38,414 bases of DNA, taken from NCBI GenBank assembly GCA_026692885.1, contig JAPLNJ010000897.1, positions 1 to 38,414 on the forward strand. Direction: 5' to 3'. Shown one piece after another: positions 24,874 to 32,837 of this stretch. The position numbers and the translations under genes are program-made. This DNA is from Planctomycetota bacterium (GTDB lineage: Bacteria > Planctomycetota > Planctomycetia > Pirellulales > Pirellulaceae). The notes under the pieces are model-generated. The model ran no database searches, was not told the DNA's origin, and worked only from the letters and a program-made list of their open reading frames with translations. Positions within the stretch are counted from its first letter, which is position 1. Each line of letters opens with the position of its first letter.

Positions 24874-25746
24874 CTATCGCGCGGCCTCCAAGTGCTGGAG
24901 CACGAGCGCCGCCACATCGATCTGGAGGGTTCGCGAGAGCGCCTTCCAGCCTGGCACGGCATTGACTTCCAGCACGTAACGCCGACCGTCCTGAGCCGGC
25001 AGCACGTCGACGCCAACCAGCGGGGCACCCGCCGCCGCCGCCGCCGCTAGGGCCAGTTCGATTAGCGACTGGTCCGGCACAAACGACTCGGTCGTCGCGC
25101 CCCGGCTGACGTTGGTGCGCCAGTCGAGCGGATTGCAACGCCGCATGCCCAATACCCGGTCGCCAATCGTCAGCAGCCGAATGTCGTAACCCAGATGCGG
25201 AATGTACTCCTGCAGGTAGAGGACGGCCTGCAGTTGTGCGAGCGTCTTGAACACCCGCGAGGCCAAGTCCTCGTCCTCGACGCGCAGAATGCCGCGGCCT
25301 TCGCCGCCGAAGAGCGGTTTGACAACGACCTTTCCGCCCAACTCGGCAAAGCCGGCCATCGCGTCTTGGACGGTCTGGCAGACCAGTGTGCGAGGCGTCG
25401 GCAGTCCGGCCGCCTGTAGTCGGGCGGAGGCCAGATACTTGTCGACCGCGACTTCAACGGCGCGCGGCGGATTGACGACCAACACGCCGGCGGTTTCCAG
25501 TCGGCCGAGCAGGTCCATGCGGAAAATTACCTGTTCCAGCGAACCGGGCGGCATGGTCCGGATCAGCGCCACGTCGAAGCGGGTGAGGTCGTGCTCGTCG
25601 GCGAACAGACGCCACGTTTCGTCGGCATCCCACCGCGCCGCCAGCCGCCCAAAGCTGACGCAATGCAGCTCGTGCCGGTCGCCGGCCGCACGCTGCAGGT
25701 CCTGCAGATACCAACTGTCGGGAGAACAGAGAACAGCGATGCGCAT
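24874..25746 (-). CDS. RimK-like ATP-grasp ligase, likely linked to H4MPT metabolism
   Basis: This 290-residue cytoplasmic protein has an amino-terminal region beginning MRIAVLCSPDSWYLQDL, the RTMPPGS motif, a VVNPPRAVEVAVDKYLASARL segment, then the ATP-grasp core. The core includes GGKVVVKPLFGGEGRGI (ATP lysine and glycine-rich loop), LYLQEYIP, and the metal-binding end VLEVNAVPGWKAL. RimK-type enzymes add glutamate or similar amino acids to an acceptor, for example the glutamyl tail of tetrahydromethanopterin/sarcinapterin (MptN). Its neighbour just upstream on the same strand is mch, 107 bp away. I recall an ATP-grasp gene near mch in methylotroph C1 clusters, so a role in H4MPT-type cofactor maturation is likely but inferred. 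Confidence 0.85.
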   Translation of the reverse strand: MRIAVLCSPDSWYLQDLQRAAGDRHELHCVSFGRLAARWDADETWRLFADEHDLTRFDVALIRTMPPGSLEQVIFRMDLLGRLETAGVLVVNPPRAVEVAVDKYLASARLQAAGLPTPRTLVCQTVQDAMAGFAELGGKVVVKPLFGGEGRGILRVEDEDLASRVFKTLAQLQAVLYLQEYIPHLGYDIRLLTIGDRVLGMRRCNPLDWRTNVSRGATTESFVPDQSLIELALAAAAAAGAPLVGVDVLPAQDGRRYVLEVNAVPGWKALSRTLQIDVAALVLQHLEAAR

Positions 25747-25762
25747 CGACTCGCCCCCTTAC

Positions 25763-25818
25763 GTAGGTCAGGTTTTCCAGCCTGACAACAGCCCGTCAGG
25801 CTGGAAAACCTGACCTAC
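25763..25818. repeat. Perfect inverted repeat, 24-bp arms
   Basis: Arms 25763-25786 and 25795-25818 (GTAGGTCAGGTTTTCCAGCC...) are perfectly complementary around an eight-base loop. It lies between mch and the ATP-grasp gene on the minus strand. It could dampen read-through or be an inserted repeat. Confidence 0.85.
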
Positions 25819-25853
25819 CCTGACCAGGAGAAGGCAGGCTGGAGAGCCCCGCC

Positions 25854-26798
25854 CTACCCGACAAACGACTGCCGAATCACGTCTGGACGGAGTTCGCCGA
25901 ACCGATGTGTGCGGCCCGTGTCCAGATTAATGAAGGTGACTTCCGCCGGGCTGAACAACAACGGGTCGATCTTGTAGAAATCTCGCCCGTACTTCTCGAA
26001 AATGGCAGCGAAAGGCTGGCCGTGGTCCGCCGACGAGGAACTGGGCACGCGCGGGCCGATGGTTGTCAGACGGTCGTCGTCTCCGCGGACCCACAGCGTC
26101 ACGGAACCGCCGTACAATACTGCGTCGTTGGTGCGGCCGATGCCGGTCAAGTCGTCGGCGGCCACCGGGGGCAGCGGAGCCACGCCGTAGCCGCTCTGCA
26201 CGTGGGCCAGATTGAAGCCCAGTTGGTGCAATTTGTGCAGGCAGGTCTCGACACTGCGAGCGACCACTTGCACGGTTCCCGCCAAACTGGCCGTGCGGGC
26301 CACCAGCAACGTGAGTGCCAGCGGCGTGACGTGGCAGTCGTGAGCCAGTCGCGAGCAGACCTCGTCAGGTGGCAGCTTGCTACTCTCCAGGACCCCCACG
26401 GCACACGTGGCCTGCTCGCGGCAGCCGATCACGTCGAAGATCGCCTCCCGCCCGCAGGCAGCTCGCATCGGGCCCGAACCCATCGCAAAGTACTTCTCCC
26501 CGGTTATCTGCCACCCGGCATACTGCGCCGCCATGCATGCGGCAACCGGCTGGTCGGTGCTCACCTGGACCGCCGGTCCGGGCCAAATACCCCCGTGTCC
26601 AGGCACTAAGCTCACGGCCCCCAATCCGGCCATGCAGATCTCCGCCAGAGCCACTCCGGCCGCCAATCCACCCGGCGCCCGCACTCCGCAGTCGATGACG
26701 CGAGCCCCACCCGCCAACTGCTGAACCTCTAGCCGTAGGGGAGACGCCAGTGCGACCAGTTGCTGGCACCGCTGCCACGCAAGTTCATTGAGACTCAT
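25854..26798 (-). CDS. mch: Methenyltetrahydromethanopterin cyclohydrolase
   Basis: This 314-residue enzyme hydrolyses 5,10-methenyl-H4MPT to formyl-H4MPT in the H4MPT-linked C1 pathway, used by methylotrophs to oxidise formaldehyde and also found in planctomycetes. The whole chain follows the family: MSLNELA at the start, ARVIDCGVRAPGGLAAG, the AVQVSTDQPVAACMAAQYAG block, KYFAMGSGPMRAA, TASLAGTVQVVARSVET, HLF-region LAHVQSGYGVAPLPPVAADD, then GRTNDAVLYGG and the end DPLLFSPAEVTF. Length matches the usual 310-325 residues. The ATP-grasp gene follows on the same strand. No fae, fhc or mtd genes are inside the window, so the rest of the pathway must lie elsewhere. The family has no strictly known cofactor-bound metal; nothing looks damaged. 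Confidence 0.96.
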   Translation of the reverse strand: MSLNELAWQRCQQLVALASPLRLEVQQLAGGARVIDCGVRAPGGLAAGVALAEICMAGLGAVSLVPGHGGIWPGPAVQVSTDQPVAACMAAQYAGWQITGEKYFAMGSGPMRAACGREAIFDVIGCREQATCAVGVLESSKLPPDEVCSRLAHDCHVTPLALTLLVARTASLAGTVQVVARSVETCLHKLHQLGFNLAHVQSGYGVAPLPPVAADDLTGIGRTNDAVLYGGSVTLWVRGDDDRLTTIGPRVPSSSSADHGQPFAAIFEKYGRDFYKIDPLLFSPAEVTFINLDTGRTHRFGELRPDVIRQSFVG

Positions 26799-27124
26799 CT
26801 TGCACCTCGTTTATCCAACTGCCACAGAACGTCGGAGTTCCGACCAACGCACATGAGCGTCGAGCCTGATAACCAACGATCGAATCAGGCTAATCTATCC
26901 CGAAGCTACTGTCGCGGCAACGAGCCACGGACGGGCCTGATTGTGCGTTTGCGAATTGTTGCTAGTGCCGCTTCCAGTTCGTTAGTTCCGCGATCTGCAT
27001 GGGAAAGTGGGCGATCTGGCTGGGATGGCGAGGCTAGGGTGATGCAAAGTTGGGGTTGGCGCAGGAAAGCAATCGGGCAGGTATTGTTTACGGAAGTTGG
27101 GCGGCAAAGACGGTGGATATTCCT

Positions 27125-27420
27125 GGTGTTCTCGCCCCAACGGGGCAGCCACAAATCAGCCCAGGGCACAGCGTCGCGGCGACAGCCGCAGAGCGACGCC
27201 CTGGGTCCGGTATCGAAGCAGCTTGGTAGCCCTGAAAGGGCGCGACAAGGCGGCTCTTCTAACTCGCATCGTTCGTCAGACGTGACCAAGGCTTGTTGCG
27301 CCCCTTCAGGGCTAGTGTTCTCAATCCTCACATAACCCAGGGCGGCGCTACGCGGCGAACGCCGCTCCGCTCTGCCCTGGGCTGGTATGTGGCTGCCCCT
27401 ATCGGGGCGAAAACCAGTGG
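27125..27420. repeat. Large diverged inverted repeat, about 130-bp arms
   Basis: The left arm (about 27125-27252) and right arm (about 27293-27420) are reverse complements with scattered differences. Shared blocks are TCGCCCC(N)GGGGCAGCCACA, CAGCCCAGGGCA, CGCCCTGGGT and TAGCCCTGAAAGGGCGC. Each arm also contains smaller hairpins. Together with a GCTGGCCCTTCGCTTAGGCT-type palindrome near 27663-27700, it fills much of the 1089-bp gap 26799-27887. I see no gene in that gap. Confidence 0.75.
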
Positions 27421-27887
27421 CTCACGATCAGGGCGTTGTCCCGATCTGTCATGTGCGCCCCTTCGGGGCAAGAAGCGAAACAGGCTCTGCCCCTTGCCAC
27501 CATGCCAATTCCCCATGTCAACCCCAGCTTTGCCTCGCCCTAGGGCGAGGCCCCTGCCGACCCGCATTCGGCAAAGCCGGATGCTTCGCGGCTTCGCGGG
27601 AGCGTCGCCCTCCCAAGAGCATACCCGCGGAAGTTACCAAGTGAATACGGCACTAGCAGGGTTGCTGGCCCTTCGCTTAGGCTCCGCCGCCAGCCACCCT
27701 CACTATTGCTTTTTCCGAGCACAGTTCCGGACGAAATCCAGGGCGTTAAAATGGGATAGGTAGAGTATCTTTGTTGATTATTCCGAATTTAACGAAAGTT
27801 CTGCTTGGGCGATTTCCGATAAAGTCGGCACAGAAGGAACAGCTTCGGCGGGGGCACACACTCAGCGCAAGGACAAGGAAGTATCCC

Positions 27888-29255
27888 ATGTCTATCGTCT
27901 CACGGAAAATTAGAGGCTCGGTCTTCATGGGGCTGTTGGCCCTCCTGATCGGGAGCGTTGCCAGCGACGTCTCAGCTCAGTCGTCTGCGAAATACAGCTC
28001 CATCCCGGCGAGGTTCAACCATCGCTCCCCGTCGGGGGCGACCACGGAAATTGTCGAGGGCGGTACGTACTTCGACGACGGTGATGGCGGTTTGGTCCCG
28101 GCGGGCAGTCCGGCAGCCAAGGCGATCGCTGGTCCAGCCGCTCAGGCCGCACCGCGTCCGACGGCTCAGGCCGCACCCCGTGCAACGGCTCAGGCCAGTG
28201 CGAGTTATGTCCCCAGGACGATGGTCAAGGCAGCCGCCAGGCCGAGCGTAGGTTCAGTGAGCCGATCTGCGAGTCGCCACGTCGCCACGGAGGCCGAAGA
28301 AGTGTCGCCAGAGCCGATGGAAGAATCGATGCTGGGACACCTGACCGGACCCGCGACCGACGCCGTCTGGGAAGACGACAGTTGCGGCGAGTTCTGCTTG
28401 GAGCCTTGCTGCGCCTTCCCGCTGCTGCCGCTGGACAACCTGGAACTCTCGGCTGGCGTGCAAGGTTTCACAGGGCCGGTTAACCGCGGCGGCACCGGCA
28501 GCTTCGGCTTCAACGAAGCAATCAACTGGGGAGCGCCGTTTCCGGTGTTCGACCACTGCCTGGGCGTGCAGTTAGGTGCTCGCGCTACGCAGAGCAACCT
28601 GTCCGGGGGGGAGTTCGCGGATTCGTCGCGGACGCAGTTTTTTGCCACGGGTGGTTTGTTCCGCCGTGTTGATCTGGGCCTGCAGGGTGGCTTAGTTTTC
28701 GACTACTTGGACGACAGTTGGTATCGTCAAGCGAGTCTGGCACAGCTCCGAGGCGAAATCAGCTGGGTCTTTGATTGCCGAGACGATATGGGCTTCTGGT
28801 TCACCGCCTCGAACCGTAGCACCACGTCCAATTCCGTCATCCGGCAGACCGTGGTGCAGGGCGGGATTTCCACGGTGCAGGTCAACACTGTCTCCGAAAG
28901 CTGGCGAGCCACCGACCTGTATGCTTTCTTCTATCGCCACGCGTTGGGCGAGTGCCGTGATGGCGAAGCGAGGATCTTTGGCGGCTTCACGGGTCAGAGC
29001 GATGGCTTGCTCGGGATCGACGCCCGTTTGCCGCTCAGCGATACCTGGGCTGTGGAAGGCGGTTTCATCTATCTGGCCCCGAAGCAAGGCACGGGCCTCG
29101 GACCCGATGCCGGACATGGCCAGGAATCTTGGAATCTGGGAATCAACCTGGTGTGGACTCCCGGACGTCAGTGGAGCCAGCCCGACAGCGAGTACTATCG
29201 GCCGCTGTTCCCCGTGGCCCACAACGGAGTGTTCATGATGGATCGCAACCCCTAG
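27888..29255 (+). CDS. Secreted outer-membrane-like planctomycete protein (possibly DUF6666)
   Basis: This 455-residue protein starts at ATG 27888 (AAGGAA upstream) with a long signal peptide (KIRGSVFMGLLALLIGSVAS). A low-complexity region follows with a nine-residue tandem repeat (AQAAPRPT / AQAAPRAT) around residues 85-105. The remaining 260 residues look like alternating strands of a beta-barrel or beta-rich protein: LELSAGVQGFTGPVNRGG, GSFGFNEAINWGAP, LGVQLGARATQSN, and an end with LGINLVWTPG. I associate this pattern with a planctomycete family catalogued as DUF6666, from memory. The last codons before the stop are MDRNP, and the TAG stop belongs to the CTAG end of the 250-bp repeat element. 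An upstream extension to 27771 lacks a signal peptide. Confidence 0.8.
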   Translation: MSIVSRKIRGSVFMGLLALLIGSVASDVSAQSSAKYSSIPARFNHRSPSGATTEIVEGGTYFDDGDGGLVPAGSPAAKAIAGPAAQAAPRPTAQAAPRATAQASASYVPRTMVKAAARPSVGSVSRSASRHVATEAEEVSPEPMEESMLGHLTGPATDAVWEDDSCGEFCLEPCCAFPLLPLDNLELSAGVQGFTGPVNRGGTGSFGFNEAINWGAPFPVFDHCLGVQLGARATQSNLSGGEFADSSRTQFFATGGLFRRVDLGLQGGLVFDYLDDSWYRQASLAQLRGEISWVFDCRDDMGFWFTASNRSTTSNSVIRQTVVQGGISTVQVNTVSESWRATDLYAFFYRHALGECRDGEARIFGGFTGQSDGLLGIDARLPLSDTWAVEGGFIYLAPKQGTGLGPDAGHGQESWNLGINLVWTPGRQWSQPDSEYYRPLFPVAHNGVFMMDRNP

Positions 29256-29501
29256 TGCCAAACGGTTTTCGGGGTTGTCGGTGTCAAGCACGGGGTTTTA
29301 CGGTTTCGCATAGACGAACCGCCAGCTGGGGTCAGACGTACAGATTTCAGTTTTCGCGGGCAGAAGGCTTTCCCTAGGCTTGGGCACACCACCGCGAAAA
29401 CTGAAATCTGTACGTCTGACCCCTTGTCTCACGCCCCGTCTCTGCTGAACCGTTGAGTCTCATTCTTTGCGCGCAGGGGCCAAAATATCGTTTGGCACTA
29501 G
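29252..29501 (-). mobile_element. 250-bp palindromic MITE-like element, copy 2
   Basis: This is the inverted second copy of the element at 8018-8267, with identical length. It keeps the central 32-bp inverted repeat and most of the body. Its tips read CTAGTGCCAAACG at both ends, whereas copy 1 has CTAGCACCCA(A/G)CG. The differences are paired, so each copy is internally complementary. The CTAG at its left end supplies the TAG stop of the upstream gene. Confidence 0.87.
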
Positions 29502-29569
29502 TCCGGTTTTCGAGCGGTCCTTGCTGCGTGCGAAGATCTTACCCTGGTCGACCAGCCACGCAGTTGGGG

Positions 29570-29687
29570 GCTGGAAAAGAACAAGTCCGTAGTTTGACCG
29601 TAGGACGGATTGGCACTTCGGCCCGATGTTTCGGGGCCGAAGTGCCAATCCGTCTTACCATCGATTCGCCAGGTTATTTCTTTACAG
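29570..29687 (-). mobile_element. 118-bp palindromic element C, copy 2
   Basis: This is the inverted copy of 21948-22065 with equal length. It reads, on the minus strand, from CTGTAAAGAAATAACCTGGC to TTGTTCTTTTCCAGC. It lies 11 bp beyond the stop of corA and in the same relation to that gene's 3' end as copy 1 has to the hydrolase gene. With the 250-bp element it fills the 29256-29698 gap; there is no gene in it. Confidence 0.85.
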
Positions 29688-29698
29688 TCACTTGCCTC

Positions 29699-30889
29699 TT
29701 ACAGCCACCCGCGACGACGGAACCACAGCAGCATGCCACCGGCCACCGAGCAACAGACGCCCCAAAACACCGGATACGTGGCGGCCCACTCATTTTCAGG
29801 GATCGGCATGTTCATCCCGTAGACCCCCGCCAGGAACGTCAAGGGGATGAAAATGGTGCCCATGATCGTCAGCACCTTCATAATCTCGTTGGTCCGGTTC
29901 GAGAGGATCGAGATATACGTCTCGGTCAAGGCCGTGGCGATTTCACGATAGGTTTCGATCAAGTCGATGATCTGCACGGAATGATCGTACACGTCGCGCA
30001 GATAAGTCTGCGCCATCTCGGACAGGCACTCATGCTGTTCACGCTGCAGCTGTGCGAGCAACTCCCGCATCGGCCAGGCGGCGCGGCGGAGCAGCAGCAA
30101 TTCGCGTTTGATCGCGTGGACCTGCTGCAAGGTGTCCTGGCCGGGCCGGCCCAGCAGCTGTTCTTCCACCTCTTCCAACTGCTCCGAGTAATGCTCCAGC
30201 AGCGGAAAGTAGTGGTCCACGATCGCATCGAGCAACGCGTACAGGAGAAAACTTGCGTCGTGTTGCCGGAGTCGCGAGCCGGCCGTCTGCAGCCGCTGGC
30301 GGATCGGATCGAAGACGTCGCCGACGGTCTGCTGGAACGTCAGCAGTGTCCGGCGGCCCAGGAAGAAGCTGATCTGATCGAAGTGCGGGTGCCGCTCGTC
30401 CTGCTCGACCGCACGGGCCACCACGAACAACCGCCCGGGCTGGTCCGCCGAGCTGGGATAGTCCTCGACCTTGGGTCGTTGCACCGTGTGCAGCACGTCT
30501 TCGATCGCTAGCGGATGCAACCAGTACTTCTCGGCCAGCGCGCGGATCACGTCCATTTGCGTCAGGCCAGCAATGTTGATCCAACGCACGCGCGACCAGT
30601 CGGGGCGATGGCCAGCGGTGAAAGGCCCGATGTCTATCACGGTCTCGACTTGCACTCGGTCGACGGCGTAGTCGATGCACGTCACTTGGACCGGCGCGAC
30701 ACTGCTGGGTCGGCGCGACAGTTCGTCCGGTTCAATCCCGGCCGGGGCTCCCGGCTCCGGCATGCTCCGCCGCGGCAGGGGCGAGCCGGACCGCTGGAAG
30801 CCCGCTCCTGGGGTACGCAGCAACTGCCGAAAGAATCGGCGTAAGCACGCCACAACCGTCACGGTCTGGGGCGGATCGGGGCGATGCAT
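29699..30889 (-). CDS. corA: CorA-family magnesium/divalent metal transporter
   Basis: This 396-residue inner-membrane protein of the CorA/MIT family forms pentameric channels that import Mg2+ or Co2+. It has an acidic/basic cytoplasmic amino region, with the conserved segment KYWLHPLAIEDVLHTVQRPKVEDY near the middle of that domain. A long alpha-helical stalk follows (DHYFPLLEHYSEQLEEVEEQ). Near the end come the two membrane helices, with the selectivity motif GMN at residues 358-360 (VYGMNMPIPENEW). The first 65 or so residues are a proline- and arginine-rich extension not needed by the family. The start ATG 30889 has AGGAG eight bases upstream. It is divergent from the glycosyltransferase gene. 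Confidence 0.93.
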   Translation of the reverse strand: MHRPDPPQTVTVVACLRRFFRQLLRTPGAGFQRSGSPLPRRSMPEPGAPAGIEPDELSRRPSSVAPVQVTCIDYAVDRVQVETVIDIGPFTAGHRPDWSRVRWINIAGLTQMDVIRALAEKYWLHPLAIEDVLHTVQRPKVEDYPSSADQPGRLFVVARAVEQDERHPHFDQISFFLGRRTLLTFQQTVGDVFDPIRQRLQTAGSRLRQHDASFLLYALLDAIVDHYFPLLEHYSEQLEEVEEQLLGRPGQDTLQQVHAIKRELLLLRRAAWPMRELLAQLQREQHECLSEMAQTYLRDVYDHSVQIIDLIETYREIATALTETYISILSNRTNEIMKVLTIMGTIFIPLTFLAGVYGMNMPIPENEWAATYPVFWGVCCSVAGGMLLWFRRRGWL

Positions 30890-30930
30890 CAGGGTTACTC
30901 CTGCCGTGGGAAGACCATTACGTGGAGATC

Positions 30931-30954
30931 ACTTGCCTGCCTTTACAGGCAAGT
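30931..30954. promoter_or_regulatory. Hairpin in the corA/glycosyltransferase divergent region
   Basis: A perfect nine-base stem, ACTTGCCTG / CAGGCAAGT, closes a six-base loop. It is about 42 bp upstream of the corA start and 134 bp upstream of the glycosyltransferase start. It could be an operator or mRNA leader hairpin; no function is shown. Confidence 0.4.
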
Positions 30955-31088
30955 CCCCACACGGTACGCTGGGCGCGAGTCAGCTCTTTCTCCAGACCCA
31001 CGCTGTGGCCAATCTTAGCACACCGTCAGGCCGTCCTCCATCGCCGGTCCCGTCACGGATAGCGAACCGCGAAAGCACCCGTGAGTTT

Positions 31089-32393
31089 ATGAAGTCTGGA
31101 CCACTCCGTATCGCCTACCTGACCGCCGGTGCTGCCGGTATGTACTGCGGCAGCTGCATGCACGACAATACGCTGGCCGCCGCTCTGACACGGCTGGGCG
31201 TCGACATCCAGCTGATTCCGGTCTACACGCCGATTCGCACCGACGAGACAGACGTCAGTATTGACCGGGTCTTTCTGGGTGGGATCAACGTGTACCTGCA
31301 GCAGAAATTCCGCCTCTTTCGCTACCTGCCCGCGCTGTTGGACCGGGTGCTCAATCAGCCCTGGCTGCTCCGCTGGGTCACGTCCCAGGCGACCGACATC
31401 TCGCTGGATGAGTTGGGGGCGTTGACGGTTTCGATGTTGCAAGGACTGCACGGCTTCCAACGCAAAGAGGTCCGCCAACTGTGTCACTGGTTGGCCACGT
31501 CCGTCCGGCCCGACGTGGTGGTGCTGACCAACGTGTTGATCGGTGGCTGCATTCCCGAGCTCAAACGTGCACTGCACGTGCCGGTGCTGGTGACCCTGCA
31601 GGGCGACGACATCTTTCTGGAGAGCTTGCCCGCACCGCACAAGTCGCGAGCCATCGCGGAAATCCGCCGGCTGACGGCGGACGTCGACGGTTTCCTGGTC
31701 CATAGCCAGTACTATGCGGATTTCATGGTGGACTACTTGGGGATCGCGCCGGAGAAATTGCAGCTCGTGCTGCTGGGCATCGACACGAGCGATTTCCCCG
31801 CGACGGCCGGCGCTGCGTGGGACGCGCCGCCGACCGTCGGATATCTGGCACGACTCGCCCCGGAGAAGGGCCTGCACGTGTTGGTCGAGGCGTTTCAGCA
31901 GTTGCGCACGTTGCCCGGTACGGAACACGCACAGCTGCGGATTGCGGGCTGGCTGAGCCCGAGCCAGCGTGACTACGCAGAGGCCCAGTGGACGAAACTC
32001 AGGGCCGCAGGACTCGCCGACGCGTTCCAGTATGCGGGGAGTGTGGACCGGGCGGGTAAGCTCAAGTTCCTGCAGCAAGTGCACGTGTTGTCGGTGCCGA
32101 CTACGTATCCGGACCCGAAGGGACTGTTTGTGCTGGAGGCGCTGGCAGCCGGAGTGCCGGTGGTGCAGCCCGCGCACGGCGCCTTTCCCGAACTGTTGGC
32201 CGCCACCGGCGGCGGTCGTTTGACAACGCCCGACGACCCCCAGACGCTGGCGCAGGCCTTGCATGCCCTGCTGACCGACGACCAGCAACGTCGGCAATTG
32301 GGCGAGACCGGGCGTCGCGCGGTGCACGAGCGGTTCCACGCCGCAGCTATGGCCCGCGCGACACTCGAAGTGTTTCAGCGATATGCTGTTTGA
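31089..32393 (+). CDS. GT4-type glycosyltransferase
   Basis: This 434-residue protein is of the GT-B fold, group 1 (GT4). It starts IAYLTAGAAGMYCGSCMHDN at the amino-terminal sugar-acceptor side, with the characteristic early glycine-rich loop. The donor half includes VGYLARLAPEKGLHVLVEAF and the EX7E-type region LFVLEALAAGVPVVQP...GAFPE. GT4 enzymes transfer a sugar from a nucleotide-sugar donor with retention of configuration, for example to lipid, polysaccharide or glycan acceptors. The specific donor and acceptor are unknown. ATG 31089 is the start that gives the conserved first strand. The frame extends to 30675 over the corA start, but that extension is not coding. No transmembrane segment is seen. 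Confidence 0.92.
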   Translation: MKSGPLRIAYLTAGAAGMYCGSCMHDNTLAAALTRLGVDIQLIPVYTPIRTDETDVSIDRVFLGGINVYLQQKFRLFRYLPALLDRVLNQPWLLRWVTSQATDISLDELGALTVSMLQGLHGFQRKEVRQLCHWLATSVRPDVVVLTNVLIGGCIPELKRALHVPVLVTLQGDDIFLESLPAPHKSRAIAEIRRLTADVDGFLVHSQYYADFMVDYLGIAPEKLQLVLLGIDTSDFPATAGAAWDAPPTVGYLARLAPEKGLHVLVEAFQQLRTLPGTEHAQLRIAGWLSPSQRDYAEAQWTKLRAAGLADAFQYAGSVDRAGKLKFLQQVHVLSVPTTYPDPKGLFVLEALAAGVPVVQPAHGAFPELLAATGGGRLTTPDDPQTLAQALHALLTDDQQRRQLGETGRRAVHERFHAAAMARATLEVFQRYAV

Positions 32394-32448
32394 GAACCTG
32401 ACCTCGACAGGCCGACTGCGTACCTGGCCTAAGTGCGCCTCTTCGTAG

Positions 32449-32538
32449 GTTTCTCGCACGGATGGCAGAGCCAGAGCACGGATGAAGACCGAATCAGAAA
32501 GATATCCGTGCTCTGGCTCTGCCATCCGTGCGAGAAAC
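32449..32538. repeat. Perfect 35-bp inverted repeat
   Basis: Arms 32449-32483 and 32504-32538 are perfectly complementary (GATGGCAGAGCCAGAGCACG core) around a 20-base loop. It lies 55 bp after the glycosyltransferase stop and may serve as its terminator or be a mobile palindrome. Confidence 0.85.
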
Positions 32539-32636
32539 AAAACTTGGAAGATCCAAACAGTGAGTCAACACGACATTTTCAAGCGGCCAAAGGCAATCGG
32601 ACGGAAATAATCTATCCATCGCGGGGCGTCGTCGCG

Positions 32637-32820
32637 TCCACGTGGTCGCGTCTCTCCGAGACGCGAAACCCGGTCTCGGAGAGACCGGTCCACGTGAAGC
32701 GGGTACACTATTTCCGACTGCTAACCAAACCTGGCCCTCTCCTCAGAGTACCGGGGCGCGGGGAGAAGATCGGGTCGAGGCCGTCGGCTCCTTGGCTCGC
32801 GGCCGAGCGCAACAAGGCGA
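32637..32820. repeat. Palindromic CTCTCCGAGACG hairpins and repeat element B, second copy
   Basis: Positions 32637-32698 hold adjoining hairpins (TCCACGTGGTCGCGTCTCTC.. with GAGACGCG, then GGTCTCGGAGAGACC). From 32727 the element resembling 17985-18090 follows. With the perfect inverted repeat at 32449-32538 this makes up the 444-bp gap before the sulfatase-like gene; no gene is visible. Confidence 0.65.
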
Positions 32821-32837
32821 TGTTAAGAAAGATTAGT

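Noticed and set aside
26760..27335. 191-codon plus-strand frame after mch
   Set aside because: It starts antisense to mch and continues into the large inverted repeat; no coding character.
30720..30750. T-loop-like GGTTCAATCCCGGCC, possible tRNA
   Set aside because: No acceptor stem or anticodon arm can be folded around it and it lies within corA.
31053..32540. 495-codon minus-strand frame under the glycosyltransferase
   Set aside because: It is an exact antisense shadow of the GT4 gene, rich in histidine, glutamine and arginine as such shadows usually are.
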